From a virus, in the IMG/VR virus record IMGVR_UViG_3300026459_000010, positions 1 to 64,000 of that record: DNA of 64,000 nt. One strand, 5' to 3'. This document shows positions 25,881-34,887 of the stretch, one piece after another. How positions within the stretch are numbered: the first letter of the stretch is position 1; every line of letters starts with the position of its first letter. Made by a program: the position numbers and the translations under genes. The notes below the pieces were generated by a model. The model made no database searches, had not been told where the DNA came from, and saw only the letters and a list, made by a program, of their open reading frames with translations.

Positions 25881-26511
25881 TACAAAATTCGTCAAGATGT
25901 TGTAATTTCCATTGATCCCAAATTTCGTGGTCAGGATGTTTTAAAGTTTTTAACTCTTTGTATGTGTTGTCCAATTCAGCTTTGTCAAATCGATAATGCG
26001 CATGTTCAACAACTACATCTGAAAGATATTTTAAAATTTCTGGATTTCTTTTAGTAAGCTCTTTCCAAGGAAGTTCAACACAATAATGGGTGCATACAGG
26101 TAAAGCAAACCATCCAATTTTTCTTATCAAATCTCCCCCTATACAAGGATGACAGCAGTTTTGTGGCTTTCTTGTTAAATCATTACATTGAGATATAAAA
26201 TTATTAGAAGCAGCAATTACAAGTTTTTGATCCCAATTTTGAGTTTGTGGGATTAAATCGTCTGCTAGTAATCCATACCACGGTTCGTTTGGATACCTTT
26301 CAACCATCTCGTTCATTGCCCGTCCTAACCTGGCTCGAGATTCTATTACAACATGAAATTCTTTTGGATAATTTAATTTTTTATAATTTTCAATTTCTGG
26401 ATCGCATTCATCTAATCTAATATAAACTGGAGTTGATCCTTTAGTTTCTTTCCAGCATTTAATAAACCGTTTTAGGTTCTTTGGTCTTCCGCGACTTGCT
26501 AATACCCACAT
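25864..26511 (-). CDS. GT-A-like glycosyltransferase-type protein
   Basis: This 215-residue protein begins WVLASRGRPKNLKRFIKCW, a pattern typical of GT-A glycosyltransferase N termini. WYGLLADDLIPQT follows, where the ADD pair could be the metal-binding DxD-like site. A Cys-rich segment (CCHPCIGGD, CTHYC) sits in the middle. It is convergent with the dehydrogenase (17-base overlap). It is divergent from the next glycosyltransferase, sharing an overlapping pair of late boxes. It probably transfers a sugar to the phage or host surface polymer. Confidence 0.65.
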   Translation of the reverse strand: MWVLASRGRPKNLKRFIKCWKETKGSTPVYIRLDECDPEIENYKKLNYPKEFHVVIESRARLGRAMNEMVERYPNEPWYGLLADDLIPQTQNWDQKLVIAASNNFISQCNDLTRKPQNCCHPCIGGDLIRKIGWFALPVCTHYCVELPWKELTKRNPEILKYLSDVVVEHAHYRFDKAELDNTYKELKTLKHPDHEIWDQWKLQHLDEFCIKALS

Positions 26512-26534
26512 ATTCTAATCCTTAAAATGCCAAA

Positions 26535-26541
26535 TATTTAT
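26535..26541 (-). promoter_or_regulatory. Late box of the minus-strand glycosyltransferase
   Basis: ATAAATA on the minus strand, 23 nt before the ATG at 26511, with AAGGA in the leader. Confidence 0.6.
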
Positions 26542-26544
26542 TTT

Positions 26545-26551
26545 ATAAATA
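26545..26551 (+). promoter_or_regulatory. Late box of the CAP59-like gene
   Basis: ATAAATA (within TATAAATA), 4 nt before the ATG at 26556. It is divergent with the box at 26535-26541. Confidence 0.68.
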
Positions 26552-26555
26552 GTTC

Positions 26556-27284
26556 ATGAAAAACATTTTGATATACACTATTTTTAGAAATTCTAGTCAA
26601 AAAATAGAACAATATTATTCTCAAATAAAATCAATAGTTGAGCATTTTCCTAATTATAATTTTTATATTTCTTTGTATGAAAACGATTCAACTGATGATA
26701 CCAAAATTAAATTGAATAATTTAGATTGGTCCTTCGCTAAAGATTTTTCTATTATCTGCGAAAATATAGGAACAGAATTTTTTCATTCTGTTAAAGATGA
26801 ACAGCGTGTAAAAAATTTAGCAGCAGCAAGAAATAAAGCAATCGAAGCAAAAAATTTTCTTAACAATGTAGATCATATATTAGATATTGAATCCGATATG
26901 AGATTTGATCTACAAGATGTTGAAAAAATTTTAAATTTTCAAGAAACATATAATTTAACAAAAGTTGATATTGTATCAATGGTTTCAAAAGGAACAAACG
27001 GAAAATTATATGATGTTTGGGCTACACGAAGACACGCCGACGAAGACAGAGGAAAATTACATAAAGATTGGGATATTACTCCTTTTGGAAAATATTATTC
27101 AACATGTAACGGAGTATGCTTATTTGATGCAAAACCATTTCAGGACGGTGCACGGTACGGCTGGTTTAATGAAAGATTTAAAAAATTTGATTGCGATACT
27201 TCAATTATTTGCGAAGAATTTCATCTTCGCGGCTACTCGGAAATTTATATAAACCATACGGCAATTTGTTACCATGATCAATAA
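26556..27284 (+). CDS. Mannosyltransferase-like protein (CAP59 family style)
   Basis: This 242-residue protein has ILIYTIFRNSS, FYISLYENDSTDDT, NLAAARNKAIEA and HILDIESDMRFD. These are spaced like the cryptococcal CAP59/CMT1 mannosyltransferase family (YENDS.D.T…LA..RN.A.…D.D). It ends EEFHLRGYSEIYINHTAICYH. TATAAATA sits 4 nt before the ATG with no ribosome site. The stop overlaps the following ColD-like gene. It probably builds a surface glycan with the other island genes. Confidence 0.65.
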   Translation: MKNILIYTIFRNSSQKIEQYYSQIKSIVEHFPNYNFYISLYENDSTDDTKIKLNNLDWSFAKDFSIICENIGTEFFHSVKDEQRVKNLAAARNKAIEAKNFLNNVDHILDIESDMRFDLQDVEKILNFQETYNLTKVDIVSMVSKGTNGKLYDVWATRRHADEDRGKLHKDWDITPFGKYYSTCNGVCLFDAKPFQDGARYGWFNERFKKFDCDTSIICEEFHLRGYSEIYINHTAICYHDQ

Positions 27285-28458
27285 ACCACCAATACTAAAA
27301 TGGCCTTTAATGAAAGATACAATTACTTGGCCAGACAAATTTAAAATGATCAAGTTCATTTTAACTTCAAAAAAATTCACTAACGGAGAAAAAGTAAAAT
27401 TATTTGAGGCTCAGTGGAATGAATGGTTAGGTTCTAAATATTCTTTATTTGTTTCGTCTGGCAGCACAGCAAATTTATTATTATTATCTGCTATTAAAGA
27501 GTTATATAATTTTAAAGACGGGGATAAAGTTTTAGTTCCTGCGTGTACATGGGTCACAAACGTTGCCCCAGTAATTCAAACTGGATTTAAACCAATCTTT
27601 GCAGATATTGATTTATCAACTTTTAGTTACGATGTTGAAAAGTTAAAAAAATTAAAAAATAAACATAAAGACATTAAAATAATATTTGTCACACATCTGT
27701 TGGGCTTAGATGCTGAAATAGAAAAATACAAAGAAATATTTCCAGATGCGCTCATACTAGAAGACATTTGCGAATCACACGGTGTTTGCGATCCTAATAA
27801 CAAAAAAAGAGGTTCAGATTCTTTAGGGGCAACTTTTAGCTTTTATTTCGGCCATCACATGACTACCGTTGAGGGAGGAATGATTTCCACAAACAATCAA
27901 GAATTATATGAATTGATGAGATTAAAAAGAAGTCACGGTCTAGCTAGAGAAGGATCTCCCGAATATTTTAAAAAATATCAAGATGAATATCCAAACTTGC
28001 CTCCTAGTTTTCTGTTTATGACAGACGGATATAATTTTAGAAATCATGAGTTACCTGCAATTTTAGGTATGTCACAACTAAAAAGATTGGATAGCATGAT
28101 TCATATCCGTAAAGAAAATTTTAAAAAATATTTAAAAATTATTAAACAATATCCTGATAAATTCTTTTTTCCTAAAGAAGATGAAACTAATAGTAGTTTC
28201 TGTTTTCCTTTTATTTGTAAAAGTAAAGAAACATATATAACACTATTAGACGAATTTAAAAAACACGGCATCGAATATCGGCCTGTAGTAAGTGGAAATT
28301 TATTAAAACATCCATTTTTAAAAAAATATAATATTGAAACAGACAGCCCTCATAATGCCGACATATTACACGATGTTGGTGTTTATATTGGAAACAATCA
28401 TTTTGTTAATGACAACGATTTACTATTACTAGAAACTATTTTGAAAGGACTAAAATGA
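27274..28458 (+). CDS. ColD-like PLP-dependent sugar 3-dehydratase (DegT fold)
   Basis: This 394-residue protein has the DegT/DnrJ/EryC1 fold: FVSSGSTANLLLLSAI, VPACTWVTNVAPV, LEDICESHG (PLP-binding Asp) and FSFYFGHHMTTVEGG. In ordinary sugar aminotransferases the residue six before the Glu is the PLP lysine. Here it is His194 (His195 follows). This Lys-to-His change is known for GDP-4-keto-6-deoxymannose 3-dehydratase (ColD) and E1/RfbH-type dehydrases. I therefore infer a dehydratase that makes a 3-deoxy sugar. Its likely substrate is made by the GDP-mannose 4,6-dehydratase at 33907-34887. Confidence 0.82.
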   Translation: MINKPPILKWPLMKDTITWPDKFKMIKFILTSKKFTNGEKVKLFEAQWNEWLGSKYSLFVSSGSTANLLLLSAIKELYNFKDGDKVLVPACTWVTNVAPVIQTGFKPIFADIDLSTFSYDVEKLKKLKNKHKDIKIIFVTHLLGLDAEIEKYKEIFPDALILEDICESHGVCDPNNKKRGSDSLGATFSFYFGHHMTTVEGGMISTNNQELYELMRLKRSHGLAREGSPEYFKKYQDEYPNLPPSFLFMTDGYNFRNHELPAILGMSQLKRLDSMIHIRKENFKKYLKIIKQYPDKFFFPKEDETNSSFCFPFICKSKETYITLLDEFKKHGIEYRPVVSGNLLKHPFLKKYNIETDSPHNADILHDVGVYIGNNHFVNDNDLLLLETILKGLK

Positions 28459-29216
28459 AAAATATAGTGTTAGTTACTGGAGGATTTGATCCTATTCATT
28501 CTGGCCATATTGCTTATATTAATGAAGCTAAAAAATTAGGTGATGTTCTAGTTGTTGGTGCAAATTCCGATGCATGGTTAAGAAGAAAAAAAGGTCAAGA
28601 ATTTATGCCTTGGGAAGAACGTTCAAGCATATTAGGCGCTTTAACAAATGTATCTCGAGTTATTAATTTTAACGACGACGACGGTTCAGCTAAAGATGCT
28701 ATTAGAAAAGTTCGTGAAATTTATCCCAACGATAAAATTATATTTGCTAACGGCGGTGATAGAACAAATGCTAATATTCCCGAAATGGATATTAAAGACG
28801 ATAATTTAGAATTTGTATTTGGAGTTGGCGGCGAACATAAGATGAATTCTAGCTCATGGATTTTACAAGAATGGAAAGCACCAAAGACCGAACGTCCGTG
28901 GGGATATTATCGTGTCTTGCACGAAGTACCAGGAATGAAAGTAAAAGAACTAACCGTTGATCCTGGAAAAAAATTAAGTATGCAACGACATAAATTAAGA
29001 GCAGAATACTGGATAGTCAGCGACGGTGAAGCAGAAGTAAACAGACTAATGAACAGCGGTTACGCTATGCCTAGCGTTCATTTAAGAAAGCACGTTGAGT
29101 ACAAAGTACCAGTTAACGAGTGGCATCAACTTACTAATCCGTTTGATGTTCCTGTGAAAGTTGTTGAAATTCAATACGGTGAACAATGCATTGAAGATGA
29201 TATAGAAAGACAATGA
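28455..29216 (+). CDS. Fusion of cytidylyltransferase-like and mannose-6-phosphate isomerase-like cupin
   Basis: Residues 1 to about 135 have the HxGH nucleotidyltransferase signature (GGFDPIHSGHIAYINEAK) and VVGANSDAWLRRKKG, as in RfaE/HldE C-terminal or TagD-type enzymes. From about residue 143 the sequence changes to RPWGYYRVLHEVPGMKVK, then KKLSMQRHKLRAEYWIV, the type II phosphomannose isomerase cupin found at the C terminus of ManC. So activation and isomerisation modules of nucleotide-sugar synthesis are joined in one chain. Both ends overlap neighbours by ATGA. Confidence 0.82.
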   Translation: MKNIVLVTGGFDPIHSGHIAYINEAKKLGDVLVVGANSDAWLRRKKGQEFMPWEERSSILGALTNVSRVINFNDDDGSAKDAIRKVREIYPNDKIIFANGGDRTNANIPEMDIKDDNLEFVFGVGGEHKMNSSSWILQEWKAPKTERPWGYYRVLHEVPGMKVKELTVDPGKKLSMQRHKLRAEYWIVSDGEAEVNRLMNSGYAMPSVHLRKHVEYKVPVNEWHQLTNPFDVPVKVVEIQYGEQCIEDDIERQ

Positions 29217-30028
29217 AACAGATGACCAATTGGATCTTTCTTAGTAAAGACGGACAAGATGAATATATCAACATGTTTGCACTTGGCGCTAATGGTCGAG
29301 TGATAAACACAGATGATTTTATATATGAGCACAGCAGAGACCCCATTGTCCTTAGAGGTATTCTTAAGAAAAAAATCATGCAACGTTGTTGGTTTGATAA
29401 TAGAGATTTTTATTTTATGGATACCGGATATATGGGTAATCAAAAAAGTGCATTAAATCCCATGGGTTGGAAATATTGGCATAGGATTGTTAAAAACGAT
29501 ATACAACACGGAAATACTATAATTCAAAGGCCAGACGATAGATTTAGAAAATTAGGAATTCCTATTCACAATTGGAAAAAAGGCGGCAAAAAAATTCTTA
29601 TTGCAGCCCCTGATGAAAAACCTTGTAAGTTTTATAATATTGATTTAGAAGAATGGATCAACGATACTATCTATACTCTTAAACAATATACAGATAGAGA
29701 AATTGTTGTACGCCAACGAGTTAAAAGCAGAACAGATCGTGTACTTACAAATACGTTAAAAGAAGCACTTGATGACGATGTTCATGCGTTAGTTACATAT
29801 AATTCAAATTCAGCAACCGAAGCAATTTTATACGGATATCCTGCATTTACGCTAGCACCTACACATGCAGCTTCTCCTGTTGCATCACAAGATTTGAGTC
29901 AAATCGAAACTCCGTACTATCCCGACAAAGATAAAGTATATGCATGGGCTTGCCATTTAGCCTACGGACAATATCACATTGATGAATTAAAAAATGGCGC
30001 AGCCTGGAGAATGTTAAATGAATTTTGA
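29213..30028 (+). CDS. KpsC/KpsS-like capsule glycosyltransferase paralogue 1
   Basis: This 271-residue protein has a C-terminal half carrying TDREIVVRQR, ALVTYNSNSATEAILYGYPAF and a terminal AWRMLNEF. The same skeleton (Y/F-N-S-x-x-x-x-x-A-x-x-G-x-P) recurs in the products at 31442-32380 and 35344-36183, so these are paralogues. It resembles the nucleotide-sugar-binding half of capsule polysaccharide transferases KpsC/KpsS. Its exact substrate cannot be read. It overlaps the following two-domain transferase by 11 bases. Confidence 0.62.
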   Translation: MKQMTNWIFLSKDGQDEYINMFALGANGRVINTDDFIYEHSRDPIVLRGILKKKIMQRCWFDNRDFYFMDTGYMGNQKSALNPMGWKYWHRIVKNDIQHGNTIIQRPDDRFRKLGIPIHNWKKGGKKILIAAPDEKPCKFYNIDLEEWINDTIYTLKQYTDREIVVRQRVKSRTDRVLTNTLKEALDDDVHALVTYNSNSATEAILYGYPAFTLAPTHAASPVASQDLSQIETPYYPDKDKVYAWACHLAYGQYHIDELKNGAAWRMLNEF

Positions 30029-31445
30029 TTTTTTACCTGTTTATATCGGTTACGATTCTAGAGAAGATATTGCATATAAGGTATGCGAATTTTCAATCTA
30101 TAAAAATACACCTGATGCTATTGTTAAGCCTTTAAAACAGGACCAATTAAGACGAGACGGTCTATATACAAGAGATGTCGATTCTTTAGGAAGCACCGAA
30201 TTTACATTTACTAGATTTTTAGTGCCATCTTTACAAAAATACAAAGGTTGGGCTTTATTCTGCGATTGTGATTTTGTTTGGGACGGTAACATATCAGAAT
30301 TATTTGCTCAAGCAGATCCAAAATATGCTGTAATGGTTGTTCAACATAATCATCAACCAACAAATACCGTAAAGATGGACAACAAACAACAGGCCCAGTA
30401 TCCAAGAAAGAACTGGAGTTCGATGATTTTATGGAATTGTGAGCATCCATCAAACAGAGCATTAACACCAGAGGTGGTAAATTCTCAAACAGGACAATTT
30501 TTACATAGGTTCCAATGGTTACAGGATCACGAGATTGGTTCTGTTTCAACAAAATATAATTTTCTTGTCGGATGGAATGATGAAACAAAAGACGGAAAGC
30601 CTGTTGCATACCACTGGACTGAGGGCGGACCTTGGTTCCCCCATTACATGGATTGTTTATATAAAAATGTATGGTATCAATACTTAATTGATTATGCTAA
30701 TGAGTTGGGATTAGAATTTGGTTCTAAGCCTCGTCCTCCATTGACGTTTGTTACTAGTCTTTCTAGAGATTATTTTAACGAAGTAGGTAGTATTACACTT
30801 GCATCTTGGAGAAATACATTACCGGGCGATGTTGTTTTTGTTTGGGATGACAAACCTGTAGATCTAGGATTTGGTAAAAATTTTATGTTCTGGAAAGATG
30901 TTGCTAATACACAGGACCCTTGGGTTCAAGAAGCAATGGGAGGAACTAAAGCAGATAGATTCTGGAAAAAGAGTCGTGTACAGGTATGGGCAGCAAGAAA
31001 ATTTGGTGGTCTTGTAGTTTGGTTAGACGCTGATATTTCTGTTAAACGTCCCTTATCTTTCTCAAAAGCAAAAGAATTACTGAGCCCCGGCGCTCGAGTA
31101 TGTGCAACATTAATTCCTGGTACGGGGTTAGATTTAGAAACTGGAATTGTTGCGTTTAATACAAAACACGAAGCATTTCCGGCATTTATTAGAGAATATT
31201 CTACTGGTTGGTATAATGGACAAATTTATCAACAAAGGCAAATATACGATAATCATATGCTAGGGTCTTTAATAGGAAAATATGGAATTGGTTCTTATTG
31301 CGATACAGCAGATAAGTGGCAACTCAATGGCGCCGATGAACGAAAAAATGAATTTTCCATTAAGTACAGCCCGTTGAATGAATATTTTCATCATCACATT
31401 GGTATTCTAAATAAAGAACTTTTAATTAAAAATACTAATAAATGA
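30018..31445 (+). CDS. Two-domain glycosyltransferase
   Basis: This 475-residue protein seems to contain two GT-A units. The N-terminal one (PVYIGYDSREDIAYKVCEFS, FCDCDFVWDG) is GT8-like with a DCD metal motif. The C-terminal one, from about residue 240 (PPLTFVTSLSRDYFNEVG, VVWLDADISVKRPL), resembles the single-domain proteins at 32377-33096 and 33086-33910. This suggests duplication and fusion. It lies inside a tight plus-strand run, overlapping the next gene by ATGA. It probably adds two linkages in a row or works processively. Confidence 0.7.
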   Translation: MNFDFLPVYIGYDSREDIAYKVCEFSIYKNTPDAIVKPLKQDQLRRDGLYTRDVDSLGSTEFTFTRFLVPSLQKYKGWALFCDCDFVWDGNISELFAQADPKYAVMVVQHNHQPTNTVKMDNKQQAQYPRKNWSSMILWNCEHPSNRALTPEVVNSQTGQFLHRFQWLQDHEIGSVSTKYNFLVGWNDETKDGKPVAYHWTEGGPWFPHYMDCLYKNVWYQYLIDYANELGLEFGSKPRPPLTFVTSLSRDYFNEVGSITLASWRNTLPGDVVFVWDDKPVDLGFGKNFMFWKDVANTQDPWVQEAMGGTKADRFWKKSRVQVWAARKFGGLVVWLDADISVKRPLSFSKAKELLSPGARVCATLIPGTGLDLETGIVAFNTKHEAFPAFIREYSTGWYNGQIYQQRQIYDNHMLGSLIGKYGIGSYCDTADKWQLNGADERKNEFSIKYSPLNEYFHHHIGILNKELLIKNTNK

Positions 31446-32380
31446 AATTTGCAGCATACCTAGCTTGTATTCCTCCTAACAACAAAAATGTTGAAAAAGG
31501 AGAAATTTTAAAATTATATGCCACTGGGGTTCAAAAATACGGTGACGAAGTTGAACTTGTGACCGACATGCGAGTTGTTCCTGCTGACGTAGGTATGAGC
31601 ATAGGATGGGTTCATGCAGGATCTAAAGGAACTGCACATTTAGAATTTAGAAGAAAAATCATTGATTATCAACTTAATGCAAATAAAAAAGTTTTATTGG
31701 CAGATAGTAATTTATTTTTATATAAAGATAATACAAATCCTAAACATTATTTAAGATATAGTTTTAACGGAATATTTCCTAATACAGGAGAGTATTGCGA
31801 TAAAGAAATTGATCCTCAACGTTGGATAACTCTTTCTAAAAATTTAAATTTATCTTTAAAAGACTATCGCACTACAGGAAATCACATTTTATTTTGTTTA
31901 CAACGAAATGGCGGATGGTCGATGGGTGGATATGATGTGGTAGAATGGACCGCAGCAACCTTAAAAGAGATTAGAAAATACACTGATAGAGAAATTGTAT
32001 TAAGAGCACATCCAGGTGACAAAGGCTCAAAAGATTATTTAAGTCCTCAAAACTTGATAAAAAAACTTGGTCACAAAAATAACAATATTAGGTTATCACA
32101 ACCAGGCACAACACTAGAACATGATTTAAAAAATTGCTGGGCTGTGGTAAATTATAATTCAAGTCCAACCGTAGGAGCCGCAATTGAAGGATATCCTATT
32201 TTTGTCACCGATCCTGAAAAAAGTCAGTGTGCAGAAATTTCAAATATGAATTTATCTGACATTGAAAATCCTAATTTACCAGACAGACAAAAATGGGTAG
32301 AACGGTTGGCTATGTTCCATTGGAACTTTGAAGAAATTACCAACGGGGAATGTTGGTCTCATATGAGAAAGTATGTATGA
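31442..32380 (+). CDS. KpsC/KpsS-like glycosyltransferase paralogue 2
   Basis: This 312-residue protein has ILFCLQRNGGWSMGG, TDREIVLRAHPGD and AVVNYNSSPTVGAAIEGYPIF. FEEITNGECWSHM follows at the end, a tail also seen in paralogues 1 and 3. The RAHPGD His-Pro matches the conserved HPxD/HPR of KpsC/S-type domains. It is coupled on both sides by ATGA overlaps and is very AT rich like its neighbours. It likely acts in the same glycan pathway as the other island genes. Confidence 0.65.
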   Translation: MKFAAYLACIPPNNKNVEKGEILKLYATGVQKYGDEVELVTDMRVVPADVGMSIGWVHAGSKGTAHLEFRRKIIDYQLNANKKVLLADSNLFLYKDNTNPKHYLRYSFNGIFPNTGEYCDKEIDPQRWITLSKNLNLSLKDYRTTGNHILFCLQRNGGWSMGGYDVVEWTAATLKEIRKYTDREIVLRAHPGDKGSKDYLSPQNLIKKLGHKNNNIRLSQPGTTLEHDLKNCWAVVNYNSSPTVGAAIEGYPIFVTDPEKSQCAEISNMNLSDIENPNLPDRQKWVERLAMFHWNFEEITNGECWSHMRKYV

Positions 32381-33096
32381 AAATAGAAGTTATAACAAGT
32401 TTCAACGAATATTATTATAATCTCATCGGAAGAGACTCTGTAGAGTCTTGGTTAACATATTGGCCAGAAGAATTAACACTGACTTGCTATGTCGAAGAGT
32501 TTCAATTACCAAACATAAACCGAATTAAACAAATAGACTTTAAAGAATTAGACCCTGCATATGAAATTTTTCAAAATACTAAAGGTATAGGCGGTCAAGA
32601 AAGAAAATTTGCTAAAAAATCTTTTAGTTTTATACACGCAATGTTTAACAGCGATGCTGATCGAATTATTTGGTTAGACGCCGATGTTATTACAAAGAAA
32701 AAACTTCCTTTAGACTTGTTAAAATCAGTTTTACCTGACAATGTTCTTAGCACTCACATGGGAGTTACATATTTGTCAGCTAAAGACGGAACTCCTGGTA
32801 GATGGTTTGTTCCTGAGACTGGTTTTTCTGCTGTAAACACAAAACATCCAAACTTTTTTAATTTTAGAAATGAGTATCGTAGACACTTTGTTGAACAAGA
32901 TTCAAAAAATTTAAGAAGATTTTACGATAACGATGTATATGGTTATGTTTTTGAAAAAATCGGAGCAAAAGGCAATGATTTATGCAAAGATTTTAAAAAG
33001 CCTTACAAAACTCCAATGAAGCATACCGTGCTTGGGGAATATTTAGATCATTACAAAGCCAAGCATTCAAAACACGAATATCAAATTACTGAGTAA
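32377..33096 (+). CDS. GT-A glycosyltransferase, single domain
   Basis: The start is set at the ATG at 32377, which overlaps the preceding stop as ATGA; an in-frame ATG at 32350 lies deeper in that gene. The 239-residue protein has IEVITSFNEYYYNLIG, RDSVESWLTYWPEE, the metal site IIWLDADVITKK and a C-terminal EYLDHYKAKH. It is similar to the C-terminal half of the two-domain transferase and to the convergent neighbour (33086-33910), which also end in an AYLDHLK-like motif. They form a local paralogous family. Confidence 0.7.
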   Translation: MKIEVITSFNEYYYNLIGRDSVESWLTYWPEELTLTCYVEEFQLPNINRIKQIDFKELDPAYEIFQNTKGIGGQERKFAKKSFSFIHAMFNSDADRIIWLDADVITKKKLPLDLLKSVLPDNVLSTHMGVTYLSAKDGTPGRWFVPETGFSAVNTKHPNFFNFRNEYRRHFVEQDSKNLRRFYDNDVYGYVFEKIGAKGNDLCKDFKKPYKTPMKHTVLGEYLDHYKAKHSKHEYQITE

Positions 33097-33910
33097 TCCA
33101 ATATTTTTCAGTACGCTGACGAATAAAATCTGTTTTTAGGCTTTTTCCGGTATTTTTTCGGTTACCTTTAAGGTGATCGAGATAAGCACCCCAAGGACTA
33201 TTAACCAGCGGATGGCCTTCTCCTTTGATTAATCCCTTACTCCAGTTGTACCAATACCAGTCAGGATGAAGTTTTTTAATTTCTTCTCGAACAACGTCAA
33301 AAACCCAACAATCATTCCACTCTTTCATGGTGAAAATTCTGCCAGTGTCGTAGGCCTTTTGAAATTCTTTTAAAAATTCTTGAGTAGCAGGATTTCTTAA
33401 ATTCATCGAATATAATCCACATTCGGTAAATTTATTTTCTCTACCTAAAAATCCCAAACCCACATGAGTACCTGCCATTTTTTCTAAAAAATGCACCGGA
33501 AGTGTGGTATGGCAAACCATGTCAGCATCCATCCAAAGCAGTATATCGGCATCGGTATTTTCTGCCGCATGACATACCGAATAAATTTTATGACTAAATC
33601 TAATAGCATCCCAACGAAAACCAATTCCGGGAATCTTTCCCTTAGGTCCAGGAGGTCCCATGGCTACTTCCCCTCTGGCTTTTGGGTCATTTTTCCACTT
33701 TTCTTTAAATGCAACTAGTTCGGGACTTGACGAGTGTAAATCTCTCACAACGAGGTTTGGAGCAGTTTCAATTACTGCACAATTCTCAGGATACACATAT
33801 AAGGTTACATCTTTAGGCCATGATTCTAAAAAGGTTTGAATCATCCTTCGACCGTATTTTTCGTACCCAGCCTGATGAAAAGTAGTGACTACTGCAAATT
33901 TTGTTGTCAT
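33086..33910 (-). CDS. GT-A glycosyltransferase, minus-strand paralogue
   Basis: This 274-residue protein has FAVVTTFHQAGYEKYGRRM, FLESWPKDVTLYVYPEN, ILLWMDADMVCHTTLP and ending GAYLDHLKGNR. These parallel 32377-33096 position by position, but with extra Gly/Pro-rich sequence near residue 85. It converges on that paralogue with an 11-base overlap and is coupled to the downstream end of the GDP-mannose dehydratase gene. Less AT-rich wording than its plus-strand sisters hints at a different history. Confidence 0.7.
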   Translation of the reverse strand: MTTKFAVVTTFHQAGYEKYGRRMIQTFLESWPKDVTLYVYPENCAVIETAPNLVVRDLHSSSPELVAFKEKWKNDPKARGEVAMGPPGPKGKIPGIGFRWDAIRFSHKIYSVCHAAENTDADILLWMDADMVCHTTLPVHFLEKMAGTHVGLGFLGRENKFTECGLYSMNLRNPATQEFLKEFQKAYDTGRIFTMKEWNDCWVFDVVREEIKKLHPDWYWYNWSKGLIKGEGHPLVNSPWGAYLDHLKGNRKNTGKSLKTDFIRQRTEKYWITQ

Positions 33911-34887
33911 TTAGTATAACGTTTGATATCTGCTTCAACCATCATTTTAACTAGATCGTCAAAACTAGTTTTACGTTTCCACCCAAGGACATTTTCTGCT
34001 TTAGCGGGGTTTCCACAAAGGCTATAAAGCTCTGCCGGTCTCTTAAATCTTGGATCTGATTCAATATATTTTTCCCAGTCTTCGATGCCTGCATATCTAA
34101 ATGCACGTTCTAATAAATCACCAATAGTGTATTGAACTCCTGTGGCAATAACATAATCGCCCGGTTCGTCTTGTTGTAACATTAACCACATAGCTTCAAC
34201 AAAATCACCGGCAAAACCCCAGTCTCTTCTAGAATCTAAATTACCTAAAGTAATTTTGTCAGCAAGGCCACATTTAATTTTTGCTACGCCATCTGTAATT
34301 TTTCTTGTAACAAATTCTTTACCTCGAATAGGACTTTCGTGATTAAACAATATTCCATTTGAAGCATGAATTCCGTAACTTTCTCTAAAATTTACGGTGA
34401 TCCAGTAAGCATATAATTTTGCAACTCCGTATGGACTACGGGGCCAGAACGGTGTTGTTTCGTCTTGGTGTCCTCCGGAAATTTCAATGCTATTACCGTA
34501 CATTTCGGAAGTGCTTGCTTGATAATATTTTGTTTCTGGACTATGCTGCTTAATAGCATTAAGATTATTTAAAGGGCCAACAGCATTAACTTCAGTGGTT
34601 AATTTATTAAGGTCCCAGCTTGCTCCTACAAAACTTTGAGCGGCAAGATTATAAAATTCATTTGGTTTAAGACTTTTAACTAAATGGTTGATACATCCGT
34701 CGTCTGTAATATCGCCGGTGATCAACTCAATGTCGTTTTCAATACCTAAATATTTGATATTATCTAAATTTGGATTAGAATATCTTTTTACAAGACCATA
34801 TACTTTATAATCTTTTTCTAGAAGAAGTTTAGCAAGATATGGACCGTCTTGTCCTGTCATTCCTGTTACAAATGCTGTCTTTTTCAT
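33907..34887 (-). CDS. gmd: GDP-mannose 4,6-dehydratase
   Basis: This 326-residue protein starts at the ATG at 34887 (overlapping the upstream stop as ATGA). It is an extended short-chain dehydrogenase: TAFVTGMTGQDGPYLAKLL, EFYNLAAQSFVGASW, STSEMYG, the catalytic SPYGVAKLYAYW (Tyr and Lys) and LFNHESPIRGKEFVTRKI. LGNLDSRRDWGFAGDFVEAM is diagnostic of GMD. It converts GDP-mannose to GDP-4-keto-6-deoxymannose, the precursor of fucose, rhamnose, perosamine and colitose. With the ColD-like gene it suggests a 3,6-dideoxy sugar. Confidence 0.92.
   Translation of the reverse strand: MKKTAFVTGMTGQDGPYLAKLLLEKDYKVYGLVKRYSNPNLDNIKYLGIENDIELITGDITDDGCINHLVKSLKPNEFYNLAAQSFVGASWDLNKLTTEVNAVGPLNNLNAIKQHSPETKYYQASTSEMYGNSIEISGGHQDETTPFWPRSPYGVAKLYAYWITVNFRESYGIHASNGILFNHESPIRGKEFVTRKITDGVAKIKCGLADKITLGNLDSRRDWGFAGDFVEAMWLMLQQDEPGDYVIATGVQYTIGDLLERAFRYAGIEDWEKYIESDPRFKRPAELYSLCGNPAKAENVLGWKRKTSFDDLVKMMVEADIKRYTK

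Noticed and set aside
27274-28458. Ordinary DegT sugar aminotransferase
   Set aside because: The PLP lysine is replaced by histidine, which points to a ColD/RfbH-type dehydratase.
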